A DNA stretch of 50,663 bases, taken from NCBI GenBank assembly GCA_019359765.1, contig JAHHGU010000038.1, positions 1 to 50,663 on the forward strand, written 5' to 3'. Every line of letters starts with the position of its first letter. Position 1 is the first letter of the stretch. The notes beneath the pieces were generated by a model. The model worked only from the letters and a program-made list of their open reading frames with translations, searched no databases and was not told the origin of the DNA. Below, piece by piece: positions 26,642 through 36,034 of this stretch. The position numbers were made by a program, and so were the translations under genes. This DNA comes from Aphanothece sp. CMT-3BRIN-NPC111 (GTDB lineage Bacteria > Cyanobacteriota > Cyanobacteriia > Cyanobacteriales > JAHHGU01).

Positions 26642-27223
26642 TCACGCCACCAACTTTGCCAGTGTTGTAGCCAACTTACTACCCAGCTGCTCAATTGCCG
26701 CTTGCTGTTTGCTGTCTTTTAAGGTGCCATCTTCATTAAAAACATCGAAAGCGTTAGACACGGCTATTTGATCGGGGAGTACCAGTACTCTGATATTCCC
26801 CAGAATGGAGCGCAAATGCACTAAGCCACGCAAGCCCCCGAAGCCTCCTGGAGAGGTACTCATAATCACGGCTACTTTATCAACAAAACAGGCTAAGGGT
26901 GGTTCACCCGCTTCTGGGCGTGAAATCCAGTCAATTGTGTTCTTAAGAACACCAGAAATAGAGCTGTTATACTCAGGCGAAGCAATCAGCAATCCTTGAT
27001 GGGCGATCATCAATTCCTTTAACTTGCGAGCATTCGCTGGTATTCCCTCCGCAGCCTCTAGATCTCCGTCATACAGTGGTAGAGGGAAATCTCGCAGATC
27101 TATATATGTCACTTCAGCTCCTGCTGCTGTTGCTCCCGCCGCCGCAATTTTTACTAACTGCTTGTGAAAAGAGGCAGAGCGGGTGCTACCAGCAAATGCA
27201 AGAATCTTGGGGGTGTTGGTCAT
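26642..27223 (-). CDS. NADPH-dependent FMN reductase family protein
   Basis: 193 aa flavodoxin-fold enzyme. The phosphate-binding loop is AFAGSTRSASFHKQL near residue 10, and the family signature SPEYNSSISGVLKNTIDW lies near 83. Members bind FMN and use NAD(P)H to reduce quinones, chromate, azo dyes or flavins; the substrate here cannot be told. Soluble, no signal peptide. ATG 27223 is the natural start, with the normal family N-terminus. It is 99 bases downstream of the sugar permease on the same strand but unrelated in function. Confidence 0.9.
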   Translation of the reverse strand: MTNTPKILAFAGSTRSASFHKQLVKIAAAGATAAGAEVTYIDLRDFPLPLYDGDLEAAEGIPANARKLKELMIAHQGLLIASPEYNSSISGVLKNTIDWISRPEAGEPPLACFVDKVAVIMSTSPGGFGGLRGLVHLRSILGNIRVLVLPDQIAVSNAFDVFNEDGTLKDSKQQAAIEQLGSKLATTLAKLVA

Positions 27224-27322
27224 GGTTGGCTCTCAATGAATAAATTCAGGGGCACAATTACCAAATGCAGAATTATTAATTTTTAACTCTTCATTCAGAA
27301 CTTAAAATTCATAACTCCGCTA

Positions 27323-28162
27323 CTAGCCTTTTACGCCACTACCAGTATTTGTAGGCACAATGTAGCGTTGCATGAACAAGAAAAAGAGTAGCACTGGTGC
27401 AATAGAGATGACAGAGCCAGCGGCAATGAGACGCCAATCAAGGGAGAATGTACCCGCAAGGTTAGCAACGCCTAAGGGGAGGGTGTAATACTCTGGTCGA
27501 TCGATGACAATTAAAGGCCAGAGAAAATCACTCCAGGAACCAATGAAGACAAAAATTGCCAGGGTCACGAGTGCGGGGCGAATGGCTGGTAGCATCACAT
27601 ACCACCACAAGCCCAACTCAGAGCAGCCATCCATGCGGGCAGCTTCTTCCAGTTCTTTGGGGACGCCTTGAAAGGCTTGCCGCAGGAGGAAGATACCGAA
27701 GGCAGAGGCGATCGCCGGTAAAATAATCCCCAGGTAGGTATTTCTCAAGCCTAGCTGCACGGTCAAGATATACAGGGGAATCATCACGATCTGGAAGGGA
27801 ATCATGATCGTGGAGACAACACCAGCAAAAATCAAGTCTCTTCCCCGGAAATCCAGCCGCGCCAGCGGGTAAGCAGCGAGGGCACAGAATAATAAATTTA
27901 AACCCACGGTCAGCACTGCCACCAGGGTACTGTTAAATAGGTATTGACCAAAGGGGTTGGTTTGCCAAACCTGGACAAAATTTTGCAGCGTTGGCTGGCT
28001 GGGCAACAGCTGAGGTGGGGAGGCAAAGATATTTTCAGATGGGGATTTCAGGGCAGTACTGATTAGCCAGAGTAGGGGAAAGAGCATTATCAGTGCGATC
28101 GCACTCAATACCCCATACATCAATATTTTTTTCCCAAGTTGCGATCGCAATAGGCGACTCAT
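27323..28162 (-). CDS. Carbohydrate ABC transporter permease, MalG-type
   Basis: 279 aa, six predicted TM segments beginning at about residue 15. The EAA loop that contacts the ATPase is ELEEAARMDGCSELG with LP and P following. The sequence fits the carbohydrate uptake-1 (MalG/UgpE/LacG) permeases. Such transporters need a second permease, a binding protein and an ATPase, none of which is nearby; in cyanobacteria these genes are often scattered. The neighbours are an FMN reductase and a folate enzyme. ATG 28162 gives the family N-terminus. Confidence 0.92.
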   Translation of the reverse strand: MSRLLRSQLGKKILMYGVLSAIALIMLFPLLWLISTALKSPSENIFASPPQLLPSQPTLQNFVQVWQTNPFGQYLFNSTLVAVLTVGLNLLFCALAAYPLARLDFRGRDLIFAGVVSTIMIPFQIVMIPLYILTVQLGLRNTYLGIILPAIASAFGIFLLRQAFQGVPKELEEAARMDGCSELGLWWYVMLPAIRPALVTLAIFVFIGSWSDFLWPLIVIDRPEYYTLPLGVANLAGTFSLDWRLIAAGSVISIAPVLLFFLFMQRYIVPTNTGSGVKG

Positions 28163-28245
28163 CTGAAACCTCCGGGAGTTGGGAAATTATCGCGATTTAT
28201 CCGATAAAGGAAAAACGACTCGGCTAATTTATGAGCCGTGATTCG

Positions 28246-28273
28246 ATTTTGGATTTTGGATTTTAGATTTTGG
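28246..28273. repeat. Inverted copy of the CCAAAAT heptad repeat
   Basis: Four units ATTTTGG, ATTTTGG, ATTTTAG, ATTTTGG, the reverse complement of the 3399 and 12561 repeats, located upstream of the sugar permease. Confidence 0.7.
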
Positions 28274-28373
28274 ATTGACACTCGCGTATTAATTCAGGGG
28301 CGTAGAAGCAGAGATTCTATGCTTTTTTATTGTCTATAGATAAATCTAGGGGTTTGAATTTGGTTATTTTTGG

Positions 28374-28952
28374 TCAGATATGTGATCGCAAACCGTTATC
28401 TGTACAAACATGATGCAGCTGTATGTCCCACGCTTCTCTAGGCAGATGGGGCAAGTAAGCTTCTTCAAACACAATTCCTATGGTAGGCTTTGACGCCCAC
28501 TCAGATGAACTCAGCAGGCGATCGTAATAACCGCCACCATAACCCAGTCTATAGCCCCGCACATCGCAGGCCACAGCTGGTACAAGAATCAAATTTACTG
28601 CATCTGGCTCCAAGATGGGAGAATCAACTTCAGGCTCTAAAATGCCATATGCTCCCGTTTGCAGTGCTTCTGTAGGCTGCCAGCTATGCCAGGATAGAGA
28701 TTTTCCCAGGCATCTAGGGAATCCCCAGCGTTTTTTTGTGTCTGTAAATAAAGGGCTGAGATCGGGTTCTTGTCGAAAACTGAAATAAGCCAGGATTGTT
28801 TTTGATTGGGTGAACAAAAGTGAAGATTTGAGGTGAGAACAAATGCGATCGCTTTTCCCCCTCCATTCTTCTAACGGCAGAGACTGCCGCTGTTTTAACA
28901 GCAACCGACGCAATTCGGTTTTACTTTGCTGTTGTTCCACACTTTCATTCAC
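28374..28952 (-). CDS. 5-formyltetrahydrofolate cyclo-ligase
   Basis: 192 aa. The C-terminal signature YRLGYGGGYYDRLL is diagnostic, and the N-terminal KTELRRLLLKQRQSL supplies the ATP-binding basic residues. It converts 5-formyl-THF to 5,10-methenyl-THF using ATP and so recovers the folate inhibited form produced as a by-product of serine hydroxymethyltransferase. The start is ATG 28952. It stands downstream of the GDP-fucose genes on the same strand, with 183 bases between. Confidence 0.93.
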   Translation of the reverse strand: MNESVEQQQSKTELRRLLLKQRQSLPLEEWRGKSDRICSHLKSSLLFTQSKTILAYFSFRQEPDLSPLFTDTKKRWGFPRCLGKSLSWHSWQPTEALQTGAYGILEPEVDSPILEPDAVNLILVPAVACDVRGYRLGYGGGYYDRLLSSSEWASKPTIGIVFEEAYLPHLPREAWDIQLHHVCTDNGLRSHI

Positions 28953-29135
28953 TAAGTGGTTACTTGTGCGCTACTGCTGGTAAAACTAACAACAAGCAGC
29001 GGGAGAGATAATATCAAAACTCGCACCAGGGTTTTCATCACAAGGACTCTCCCTTGTGTGAAAAATTAATATCGTCGCACGAGTAAAAAGGCTGTTGGGT
29101 TCCAAACTCTCCCGCTTACTTCATCCACGCTCATG

Positions 29136-30080
29136 TTATTGAGCGTGTTGACGATACCAATCAATGGTATTTTTCAGTCCTTGTTTGAAGCCCATTTCAG
29201 CGGTGAAGCCAAACGCCTGCTTTGCCCGTTCTGTATCCAAGCAGCGGCGCGGCTGACCATTCGGCTTGTCAGTTTCCCAGACAATTTTGCCCTCAAACTC
29301 CATAAGTTCGCAGATAAGTTCTACCAGATCGCGAATAGTAACTTCATAATTGGTTCCCAGGTTAACCGGATCGGCACCATCATAAGACTGGGCGCCCATG
29401 ACAATTCCTCGCGCCGCATCTTCTACATAGAGAAACTCACGGCTCGGGCTGCCATCTCCCCAGACAGATAATTGCTTTTCTCCCTTTTTCTGAGCCTCAT
29501 ACACCTTGTGGATTAAGGCTGGGATCACATGGGAACTTTTGGGATCAAAGTTATCTTCCGGACCGTATAAGTTTACTGGCAATAGGTAAATACCGTTGAA
29601 CCCGTACTGCTGGCGATAAGACTGGAGTTGGACTAATAAAGCTTTTTTAGCAACGCCGTAGGGAGCATTAGTTTCTTCCGGATAGCCATTCCAAAGATCA
29701 TCTTCTTTAAATGGCACTGGCGTGAATTTGGGATAGGCGCAGATAGTGCCAACGCAGGTGAACTTCTGGACACCTGCTTCATAGGCAGCATGAATTAGTT
29801 GAGCGCCCATCATCAAGTTGTCATAGAAAAGTTCAGCTGGTTTGGCTTGATTCAGACCAATACCGCCGACGTGTGCTGCCAGGTGAATAACGATATCTTG
29901 CTGCTCAACTACTCGTTGACAGTTTTGTAAGATGCGGAGGTCATTGTCGCGCGATCGCGGCACAGTAATCTTATCAGGGTTTGCCCCAGCTTTACCCAAC
30001 TGGTCGAGTACCTGACGCCCCAAGAATCCAGCCCCACCCGTGACTAGAATCCTTTTGTCGCTTAAATCTAAAGTTGCCAT
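29136..30080 (-). CDS. fcl: GDP-L-fucose synthase
   Basis: 314-aa SDR enzyme that epimerises and reduces GDP-4-keto-6-deoxymannose to GDP-L-fucose with NADPH. The Rossmann motif is TGGAGFLG near residue 14; the active-site Tyr and Lys are in APYGVAKK (about 139-146), and VGTICAYP supplies the catalytic Ser/Thr region. The substrate comes from gmd, the next gene upstream on the same strand (103 bases). ATG 30080 follows GAGGAGGGC, a good ribosome binding site. The product probably feeds exopolysaccharide or lipopolysaccharide. Confidence 0.95.
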   Translation of the reverse strand: MATLDLSDKRILVTGGAGFLGRQVLDQLGKAGANPDKITVPRSRDNDLRILQNCQRVVEQQDIVIHLAAHVGGIGLNQAKPAELFYDNLMMGAQLIHAAYEAGVQKFTCVGTICAYPKFTPVPFKEDDLWNGYPEETNAPYGVAKKALLVQLQSYRQQYGFNGIYLLPVNLYGPEDNFDPKSSHVIPALIHKVYEAQKKGEKQLSVWGDGSPSREFLYVEDAARGIVMGAQSYDGADPVNLGTNYEVTIRDLVELICELMEFEGKIVWETDKPNGQPRRCLDTERAKQAFGFTAEMGFKQGLKNTIDWYRQHAQ

Positions 30081-30122
30081 CTCTCTTGCCCTCCTCTCGT
30101 AAATTCAGGAGCATTTCTTTGT

Positions 30123-30180
30123 GAGTTATGAGTTATGAGTTAAAACCTTAATTCAAAACTCATAACTTAACACTCATAAC
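30123..30180. repeat. GAGTTAT heptads with inverted partner
   Basis: GAGTTAT occurs twice and then GAGTTAA (30123-30143); the inverse, AACTCATAAC and ACTCATAAC, follows at 30157-30180. The arms can pair into a hairpin between gmd and fcl. It is another heptad-type repeat, related in sequence to ACTCAAA units at 35996. Confidence 0.55.
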
Positions 30181-30183
30181 TAT

Positions 30184-31269
30184 TTAATCGTGCATACCGC
30201 CCACGTTCTGGCGAATCGTAGCCATACCCTGAAACGAGTGCGAACCATTACCATCAGGGGCAGTCAAGCCCAAGGCTTGCAAATCACCTTCTACCATCAA
30301 AGCCACTAATTCCTTGAAGGTTACAGAAGGTTCCCAGCCCAACTTCTGGTTTGCCTTAGTGGGGTCGCCGATTAGTAACTCCACCTCAGCCGGTCGCAGA
30401 TAGCGTTCGTCAAACTCTACATAGTCGTGCCAATCGAGATTAACGTAGCCAAAAGCTAAGTCGAGAAACTCCTGCACCGAGTGGGTTTCACCCGTCGCAA
30501 TCACGTAATCATCCGGCTGATCTTGCTGCAACATCAGCCACATCGCCCTGACATAGTCTTTCGCATAACCCCAGTCCCGCTTAGCATCGAGATTGCCCAG
30601 GTAGGTTTTTTTCTGCAAACCTGCAATAATGCGCGCGATCGCTCTTGTAATCTTGCGCGTCACAAAAGTCTCACCCCTCCTAGGACTTTCGTGGTTGAAT
30701 AGTATCCCATTACAGGCAAACAGCCCGTATGATTCCCTATAATTGATAGTTTGCCAGTGAGCATAAACCTTTGCACAGGCATAGGGGCTGCGTGGGTAAA
30801 AAGGAGTTGTCTCCTTCTGAGGGATCTCCTGCACTTTACCAAACATCTCAGAAGAACCCGCCTGATAGAACCGCACCTCAATGCCAGTACGCTGCTGGTA
30901 GTCCCGGATTGCTTCTAACAAACGCAGCGTTCCCATCGCCACGCTATCAACTGTGTATTCCGGAGAGTCAAAACTAACGCGCACATGAGATTGAGCGCCC
31001 AAATTATAAATTTCTAGCGGCTTGACATCCTCCAAAATCCGGCGCATGGTAGTGCCATCAGTTAAATCGCCGTAGTGCAGAAATAGTCGTGCTTGCTCGT
31101 TGTGCGGGTCCACATACATGTGATCGAGCCGGTCAGTGTTAAACGTAGAAGTTCGCCGGATAATGCCGTGGACTTCGTAGCCTTGCTCTAGCAAAAACTC
31201 ACTCAAGTAAGAACCGTCTTGACCTGTAATGCCGGTAATTAGCGCTCGTTTGCGTTGCTGCATTTTCAA
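30184..31269 (-). CDS. gmd: GDP-mannose 4,6-dehydratase
   Basis: 361-aa NADP-dependent SDR enzyme that makes GDP-4-keto-6-deoxymannose from GDP-mannose. Motifs are ITGITGQDGSYLSEFLLEQG near residue 12, AGSSEMFG near 137 with the catalytic Thr/Ser and Glu, and YPRSPYACAKVYAHW near 158 with the YxxxK pair. NHESPRRGETFVTRKITRA is the substrate loop. The start at 31269 gives the common N-terminus. It lies 179 bases after the sugar transferase and before fcl on the same strand, forming the two-step GDP-fucose pathway. Confidence 0.96.
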   Translation of the reverse strand: MKMQQRKRALITGITGQDGSYLSEFLLEQGYEVHGIIRRTSTFNTDRLDHMYVDPHNEQARLFLHYGDLTDGTTMRRILEDVKPLEIYNLGAQSHVRVSFDSPEYTVDSVAMGTLRLLEAIRDYQQRTGIEVRFYQAGSSEMFGKVQEIPQKETTPFYPRSPYACAKVYAHWQTINYRESYGLFACNGILFNHESPRRGETFVTRKITRAIARIIAGLQKKTYLGNLDAKRDWGYAKDYVRAMWLMLQQDQPDDYVIATGETHSVQEFLDLAFGYVNLDWHDYVEFDERYLRPAEVELLIGDPTKANQKLGWEPSVTFKELVALMVEGDLQALGLTAPDGNGSHSFQGMATIRQNVGGMHD

Positions 31270-31447
31270 TCTTCCTTTGACTAAATGGGCACTCTTGCAT
31301 CTGCTGTAAAATTAACAGCTTTAACGCCAATAGCTAACTTTGGAGAGAAAGCGAACATTCCCTAAATTAACTTAAGATTGGCGTTATTGCTGTAAGCATT
31401 ATTGGCGGCAAAATAAATGCAAAGCCTGCTTGCACTTTATAAATGCT

Positions 31448-32179
31448 TCAGTAAGCACCGTTGTTTTTAGGGGAAATTACCACTCCAACTGTTTTCACGA
31501 TTATCCACATATCCAGCCAGAAATCACGAAATTTTACATAGTAGACATCTATCTGGATGCGCCTACTGTATGGGATATCATTACGTCCAGAAACCTGCCA
31601 TAATCCGGTAATTCCTGGTTTAATTGTCAGCACTTTGTCAATGTAGCCTCCATATCTTGACAGTTCCTCTGGAACTAACGGTCTAGGACCGACAACGCTC
31701 ATATCTCCCTTCAAAACGTTCCAGAATTGGGGAAATTCATCTAGGCTTGTCAGCCGTAAAAATTTACCAATTCTAGTAGTTCGCGGATCATGTTTCAGCT
31801 TAAAATTATCCTCGAACTCCTCACGCATCTGGGGAGAGGTTGACATTATGTCCAGCAAAATTTCCTCAGCGTTGTCCACCATAGTTCGGAATTTGATACA
31901 GTCGAAGCGCTTGTGGTCTTTCCCAACTCGTTCCTGGACATAAAAAACTGGTCCTGGTGAACTGATGGCAATCAGCAAAGTTAACAGCAGATAAACCGGG
32001 GAAAATAAAATCAGGACTGATAAGGAAAACAGCACATCAAACAGGCGCTTAGCAAAATCTCCGTCTATACGAGGCAGAGACAGACCTATGTTTCGGCCTA
32101 TAGGCGGGAGTTGTTGAAAACCCCGCCTCACGAACGACCGCAGCATCTTGCCAGCGAGGAGTTGGCTTTGAGCAGTCAT
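31448..32179 (-). CDS. Initiating sugar transferase (polyprenyl glycosylphosphotransferase)
   Basis: 243 aa. One hydrophobic segment (about 44-70) precedes the catalytic domain; there is no multi-TM N-terminal part, so this is the short form. The domain carries YVQERVGKDHKRFDCIKFRT, then TRIGKFLRLTSLDEFPQFWN and GDMSVVGPRPLVP, the family hallmarks. It transfers a sugar phosphate from a nucleotide sugar to undecaprenyl phosphate at the inner membrane, starting an exopolysaccharide repeat unit. Together with gmd, fcl and the GT4 gene it forms a polysaccharide group. ATG 32179 is followed by a basic N-terminus. Confidence 0.94.
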   Translation of the reverse strand: MTAQSQLLAGKMLRSFVRRGFQQLPPIGRNIGLSLPRIDGDFAKRLFDVLFSLSVLILFSPVYLLLTLLIAISSPGPVFYVQERVGKDHKRFDCIKFRTMVDNAEEILLDIMSTSPQMREEFEDNFKLKHDPRTTRIGKFLRLTSLDEFPQFWNVLKGDMSVVGPRPLVPEELSRYGGYIDKVLTIKPGITGLWQVSGRNDIPYSRRIQIDVYYVKFRDFWLDMWIIVKTVGVVISPKNNGAY

Positions 32180-32236
32180 TTTACTCCTTGAATTTCACAC
32201 CACACAGTCACAATCATAAAGCCACACGACCTCTTG

Positions 32237-33427
32237 CTATGGTGACTTAAGCTCTACGTCACTAGAATTTGCCTTTGGAGTTGCAGATCCAAACTCCTGA
32301 TGACAGCGCTCTATGAAGGCAAGATAGCAATTTTCAAATATTTTAGGGGCAAAACCACTGGCGTGTAATCGGGCAGCCTCTGGATTGAAAGCCTCTTGGG
32401 ATGCCTCAAAAGTTTTGACAGCTTCCATTAAAGCTGCTTCTGTTTGATCGAAGAAAAATACCCCGGTGCCGGTTTCAGGGTGTTGGCGGATATCCCGAAC
32501 CGTTTCTAGTGCGCCACCGGCACCGTAGGCAATCACTGGCGTTCCACAGGCTTGGGCTTCTACCAAGGCGATACCAAAATCTTCACAAGCTGCATAGACA
32601 AACGCCTTCGCCTGAGCCATGTATGCCTCAACGACATCGTCGGGCTGCGCTCCGAGTACTTGTATGTTTGGTTGCGCCAGCTGGCGAATCTGTTTCAACT
32701 CCGGTCCGTTGCCAATAACCACCAGTGGACGCCCTAGCTGATTGAAAGCTTTGACAATTAAAGATACTTGTTTATAACTCACCAGTCGGGAAACTATAAG
32801 ATAAAAATCTTCTTTTTGCGCCTGAAACGAAAATCGCTCAATATTTACGGGTGGATAAATTACTTCAGCCCGACGTCGGTAGCAGCGCCAGATACGCCGA
32901 GCAGTGTGAAAGGAGTTGGCAATAAAGTAATCAACTCGATTCGCGGAAACGACGTCCCACTGACGTAGCCTGTGGAGCAGATACCGTGTCAGGACACCCT
33001 GAGGACCACGACCCAATCGGCTAGCGCTCAAATAATCAAAGGTCAGATCCCAAGCGTAACGCATGGGCGTATGGCAATAGCAGACGTGCAACTGGTAAGG
33101 GCTGGTAAGAACTCCTTTGGCAACAGCGTGGGAGGAAGAAAGGATAATATCATATCCTCGTAAATCTAGTTGTTCGATTGCTAAGGGCAACAAGGGTAGA
33201 TATTTTTGGACGCCTTTCTGGCTCTGCGGGAAGTGTTGCAGGAACGTAGTGCCAATAGCTCGCTTATATAGATAGCTGTTGGGATTAACGGATTCAAAAT
33301 CAATCAGAGCATAGAGATCGGCATTAATATGCTTTAAGATTTCTTGCACAACCAGTTCTGAACCGCCAGTAGCCTTAGGGGTCAACCACTCATGAACGAA
33401 AGCGTATTTTAATGGCACAGCAACCAA
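32237..33427 (-). CDS. Glycosyltransferase, GT4 family
   Basis: 396 aa. The N-terminal half begins with YAFVHEWLTPKATGGSELVV. The C-terminal GT4 region has FYLIVSRLVSYKQVSLIVKA near 225, then VVIGNGPELKQI, and the donor-phosphate motif YAACEDFGIALVEAQACGTP near 285, including EDFGI and E. The donor is a nucleotide sugar, perhaps GDP-mannose or GDP-fucose judging by the neighbours; the acceptor is unknown. It is 57 bases upstream of the sugar transferase on the same strand and probably the first gene of the polysaccharide transcript. Confidence 0.92.
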   Translation of the reverse strand: MVAVPLKYAFVHEWLTPKATGGSELVVQEILKHINADLYALIDFESVNPNSYLYKRAIGTTFLQHFPQSQKGVQKYLPLLPLAIEQLDLRGYDIILSSSHAVAKGVLTSPYQLHVCYCHTPMRYAWDLTFDYLSASRLGRGPQGVLTRYLLHRLRQWDVVSANRVDYFIANSFHTARRIWRCYRRRAEVIYPPVNIERFSFQAQKEDFYLIVSRLVSYKQVSLIVKAFNQLGRPLVVIGNGPELKQIRQLAQPNIQVLGAQPDDVVEAYMAQAKAFVYAACEDFGIALVEAQACGTPVIAYGAGGALETVRDIRQHPETGTGVFFFDQTEAALMEAVKTFEASQEAFNPEAARLHASGFAPKIFENCYLAFIERCHQEFGSATPKANSSDVELKSP

Positions 33428-33922
33428 AGTGAAAGTTTTGAGTTTTTAGGACGGGTTTAGCAGAGTACTCTGTACTAAGAGGTGACGTTAGTGGTTAGTA
33501 GTTAGTAGGTATAGCCATTTTATTTGAGTTGTGATAATTATTTTTTTAGCGAACCGCTAAGGCGCTCATAGCGCGAAGAAAGAAAATATAGCAGTCGCCC
33601 GAGCGCAAGGCAATCGACCTCAACCCTATGCAGAAAGAAGTGCTGCTATCACTCTTCAACTGCTCAAAGCTAATTGCTAAAAGCTAACTGAAGGATTGCT
33701 ATATCACAAATCAGCTAGAAAGGTTAAATTTGTATTTTCAGGCGAATCAGGTAGCTGATGCCTTGGGGTTTGAAGCTGTTGGGTCAAAGAGGCGATCGCC
33801 ACTTGGCACTCTCCTCCATCAGCACCGGCGCTATATCCAAAGGAAGAGGGTAGGCTTGCTAAGAGCGATACAGCACGCATTCTCACCGTACTGGCGATCG
33901 CGAATGGAGGCAGCGCCTGTAA
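33428..33922. other. Intergenic region with repeat fragments
   Basis: 495 bases with no supported gene; the frames at 33704-33886 and 33730-33948 are unconvincing. Visible are CGGGTTTAGCAGA (33452-33464), which recurs at 35934-35946, a GTACT/AGTAC-type palindrome right after it, short GTTAGTAG repeats, and GCGCTCATAGCGCG near 33560. The promoter of the GT4 gene should lie near its right-hand start. Confidence 0.45.
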
Positions 33923-34378
33923 TTACTTGTTGTTGCAGTACTTGTTAACCCCGCTCACTAACTGCGGCTCTGGAACAATGGCTTGTTGTAAGTTTTTCAG
34001 CGCGACATTAACCGCTTGGCGTTCTTTTTTCTTAAACGCGCCCACCAAGTCACGGGTAGCTGTGCTGGTATCTCGATACATCTTAATATAACCAGCTTGA
34101 TACTCTTTGAGCCGCTCGTCACTCACTTTGAGTGCTTCCATTTCTTTGGCTGCCTTATCCATGTTGTCAGCCGCCTTGAGCATCGTGTCAGGGTTGCGCG
34201 TCTGACCCCCATTAGTGACTTCATTGGCTTCCTTGACTGTCTGATTGGCGGTATTGATCAGCTTTTTGCACTGCGAAACTTTGCTCTCGCCGCAACTGAC
34301 GCTCAGGAAACTTATAACTACAGCCATAGGAACGATAACAGCATATCGGCGAACAAAATGCATTAATGCTCTCCTCAT
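33923..34378 (-). CDS. Hypothetical lipoprotein
   Basis: 151 aa. A basic N-terminus and hydrophobic core end at LSVSC, a lipobox, so a diacylglyceryl-Cys lipoprotein is likely. The remainder is mostly helical and rich in Lys, Ala and Asn (KVSQCKKLINTANQTVKEAN at the start), with two further cysteines (near the start and end) that might form a disulphide. A second ATG at residue 6 (MHFVRRY) is an equally good start. I do not recognise the family. It is separate from the genes around it. Confidence 0.65.
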   Translation of the reverse strand: MRRALMHFVRRYAVIVPMAVVISFLSVSCGESKVSQCKKLINTANQTVKEANEVTNGGQTRNPDTMLKAADNMDKAAKEMEALKVSDERLKEYQAGYIKMYRDTSTATRDLVGAFKKKERQAVNVALKNLQQAIVPEPQLVSGVNKYCNNK

Positions 34379-34720
34379 GATTTATGGGCACTCTCGTTGT
34401 CCTAACATATTTTTCTCAGGTTTCATAGAGGGCTGAGCCTACTGTCAAGCATCGGAAGGTAGTTTAATACTGCAATCAATTGCTTATTTTGATGGCAGCT
34501 AGGAGGGTGTGTAAAGCTTATGCCAGTTGTGCAAGATCTGCTATTTGTTCAACAATTGACTCTAAACCGCTGAGGCGTAACTTTTACAAAAAGGGGCGGC
34601 TTAGGTGTGCCCCCGTGTTTCCACTGGGCGAGAAACTCTCAACGCTTAAAAGTATTTGCGCCTAGCTTGTAAACTTGTTTAATTCTTTTTCATAATTCAA
34701 ATTCAACGCTCAAAACTTTC
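34379..34720. other. Intergenic region between divergent genes
   Basis: 342 bases between divergent starts (lipoprotein to the left, DUF218 protein to the right). No supported gene and no obvious promoter pair. The stretch around 34590-34630 has AGGGGCGG...CCCCCG but no clear stem. Confidence 0.45.
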
Positions 34721-35749
34721 ATGTTCCTACTACTAACCCGAGTTTTGCTTTGGCTGCTGATTAGCCTGATTGTCTATTACGTACTACTACAGTTAATCCC
34801 CAAGCAATATCTGGCTTGGTTTGGTGCCCTGGTGTTGTTTGTCCTAGTGGTGCTAGCGTTTCTCAACCCCAACGATAGACTTGTTTCCAGTGCAGGAAGC
34901 TTGCTTTCATTTCCCCTAAAACCGCTAGGGCTGTCGATTTTACTATTGATGATAGCTTTGCGGGAGGGACTGAAAAAGACATCGGGAAGACTGGTAGTGG
35001 CATCACTGCTGATTTTGTGGTTGTCAAGTACACCAAACGTCGCCTATCAGCTGGTAAGCCAAGCGGAAGGAGACTTTATTCAAGCCGAGCAACTACGCCA
35101 GGATTGCGATCGCAACCAATGTCCCCCACAACTGACACCACCGGCTGTAGAAGATGCTGGGTCAATTGTGGTACTAGGACAGGGAGCGCCAGAGGGAAAT
35201 CTCACCTTCCAGACGCAGATTCTGCCCGGCGATATAGGCTCGCGCTTGCTTTACGCTGCACAGATATACCAGGAACAGTTAGTTTTAGGAAATCGCCCCT
35301 TAGTGATTGTCAGCGCCGATCCCAGATCCCAACTCAAAGGAGATAAAAACGCACAGGCCAACAATATACCAACGCTGCTGAGAAAAATGGGGGTGCCGCA
35401 AGACAAAATTGTCGTTGAAGCTAGGGGTGCAGATTTGCGTAGTAGTGCTGTAGAGGTGGAGAAAATATTGAAACAGCGAGGTTTGGCTAATCAACCAATT
35501 ATACTCATCTCCTCCGCCTTAACTAGCCAGCGGGCTAGACTAACCTTTGCCCAAATGCGTCTCAAGCCCATCTCCAGAGCCACGGATTTTTACACGTTTC
35601 AACCCGGCGGTAAGGCCCAAACAAGCTTACAGGCCCAAGACTTTATCCCCACGGTAGCAGGGCTGGCTATTACCACGCGGGTAATTGAAGAATATCTGGC
35701 CTCTATTTACTACTTCTTGCGTGGCTGGCTGTCGCCCGTAATCTTTTAG
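34721..35749 (+). CDS. DUF218 (YdcF/ElyC-like) membrane protein
   Basis: 342 aa. Three or four N-terminal TM segments fill residues 1-110. The DUF218 domain follows from about 145: SIVVLGQGAP, then GDIGSRLLYAAQIYQ, LVIVSADPRSQ, LRKMGVPQDKIVVEARGAD and ILISSALTSQRARLTF. The domain is probably periplasmic. In Escherichia coli the relatives YdcF, ElyC and SanA are linked to envelope integrity and vancomycin sensitivity, so an envelope role is inferred. ATG 34721 begins with a natural TM start. Confidence 0.88.
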   Translation: MFLLLTRVLLWLLISLIVYYVLLQLIPKQYLAWFGALVLFVLVVLAFLNPNDRLVSSAGSLLSFPLKPLGLSILLLMIALREGLKKTSGRLVVASLLILWLSSTPNVAYQLVSQAEGDFIQAEQLRQDCDRNQCPPQLTPPAVEDAGSIVVLGQGAPEGNLTFQTQILPGDIGSRLLYAAQIYQEQLVLGNRPLVIVSADPRSQLKGDKNAQANNIPTLLRKMGVPQDKIVVEARGADLRSSAVEVEKILKQRGLANQPIILISSALTSQRARLTFAQMRLKPISRATDFYTFQPGGKAQTSLQAQDFIPTVAGLAITTRVIEEYLASIYYFLRGWLSPVIF

Positions 35750-35930
35750 AAGCAGCAGTATCAGCACTTCGTCTACGATAATTAAATCGTTCAGCTTAAG
35801 TCAGCGTTCAGGGCTTGGGAGGGTAAAGAAGTGTTGAATATTGAGTTTTGAAAGGAAGAAAGGAAATTTTCTTAACCTTAACTTAAGGTAAGGGATTTTA
35901 GCTCAAAACTCATAGCTCAAAACTCTATAC

Positions 35931-36023
35931 GGGCGGGTTTAGCAGATGAATCTGGGTTCTGAACAGAACAATCCTAAAAAAAACCCGTCCCTACAACTCA
36001 AAACTCAAAACTCAAAACTCAAA
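35931..36023. repeat. CGGGTTT inverted repeat plus (ACTCAAA)4
   Basis: GGGCGGGTTTAGCAGA (35931-35946) is inversely matched by AAACCCGTCCC (35981-35991); the 13-base string CGGGTTTAGCAGA is also at 33452. Immediately after it, four perfect ACTCAAA heptads (35996-36023) end 11 bases before the ABC gene. Confidence 0.6.
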
Positions 36024-36034
36024 ACTTTGTAAAA

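Noticed and set aside
33704..33948. Two overlapping frames on opposite strands
   Set aside because: Neither has a start signal, domain or stable composition.
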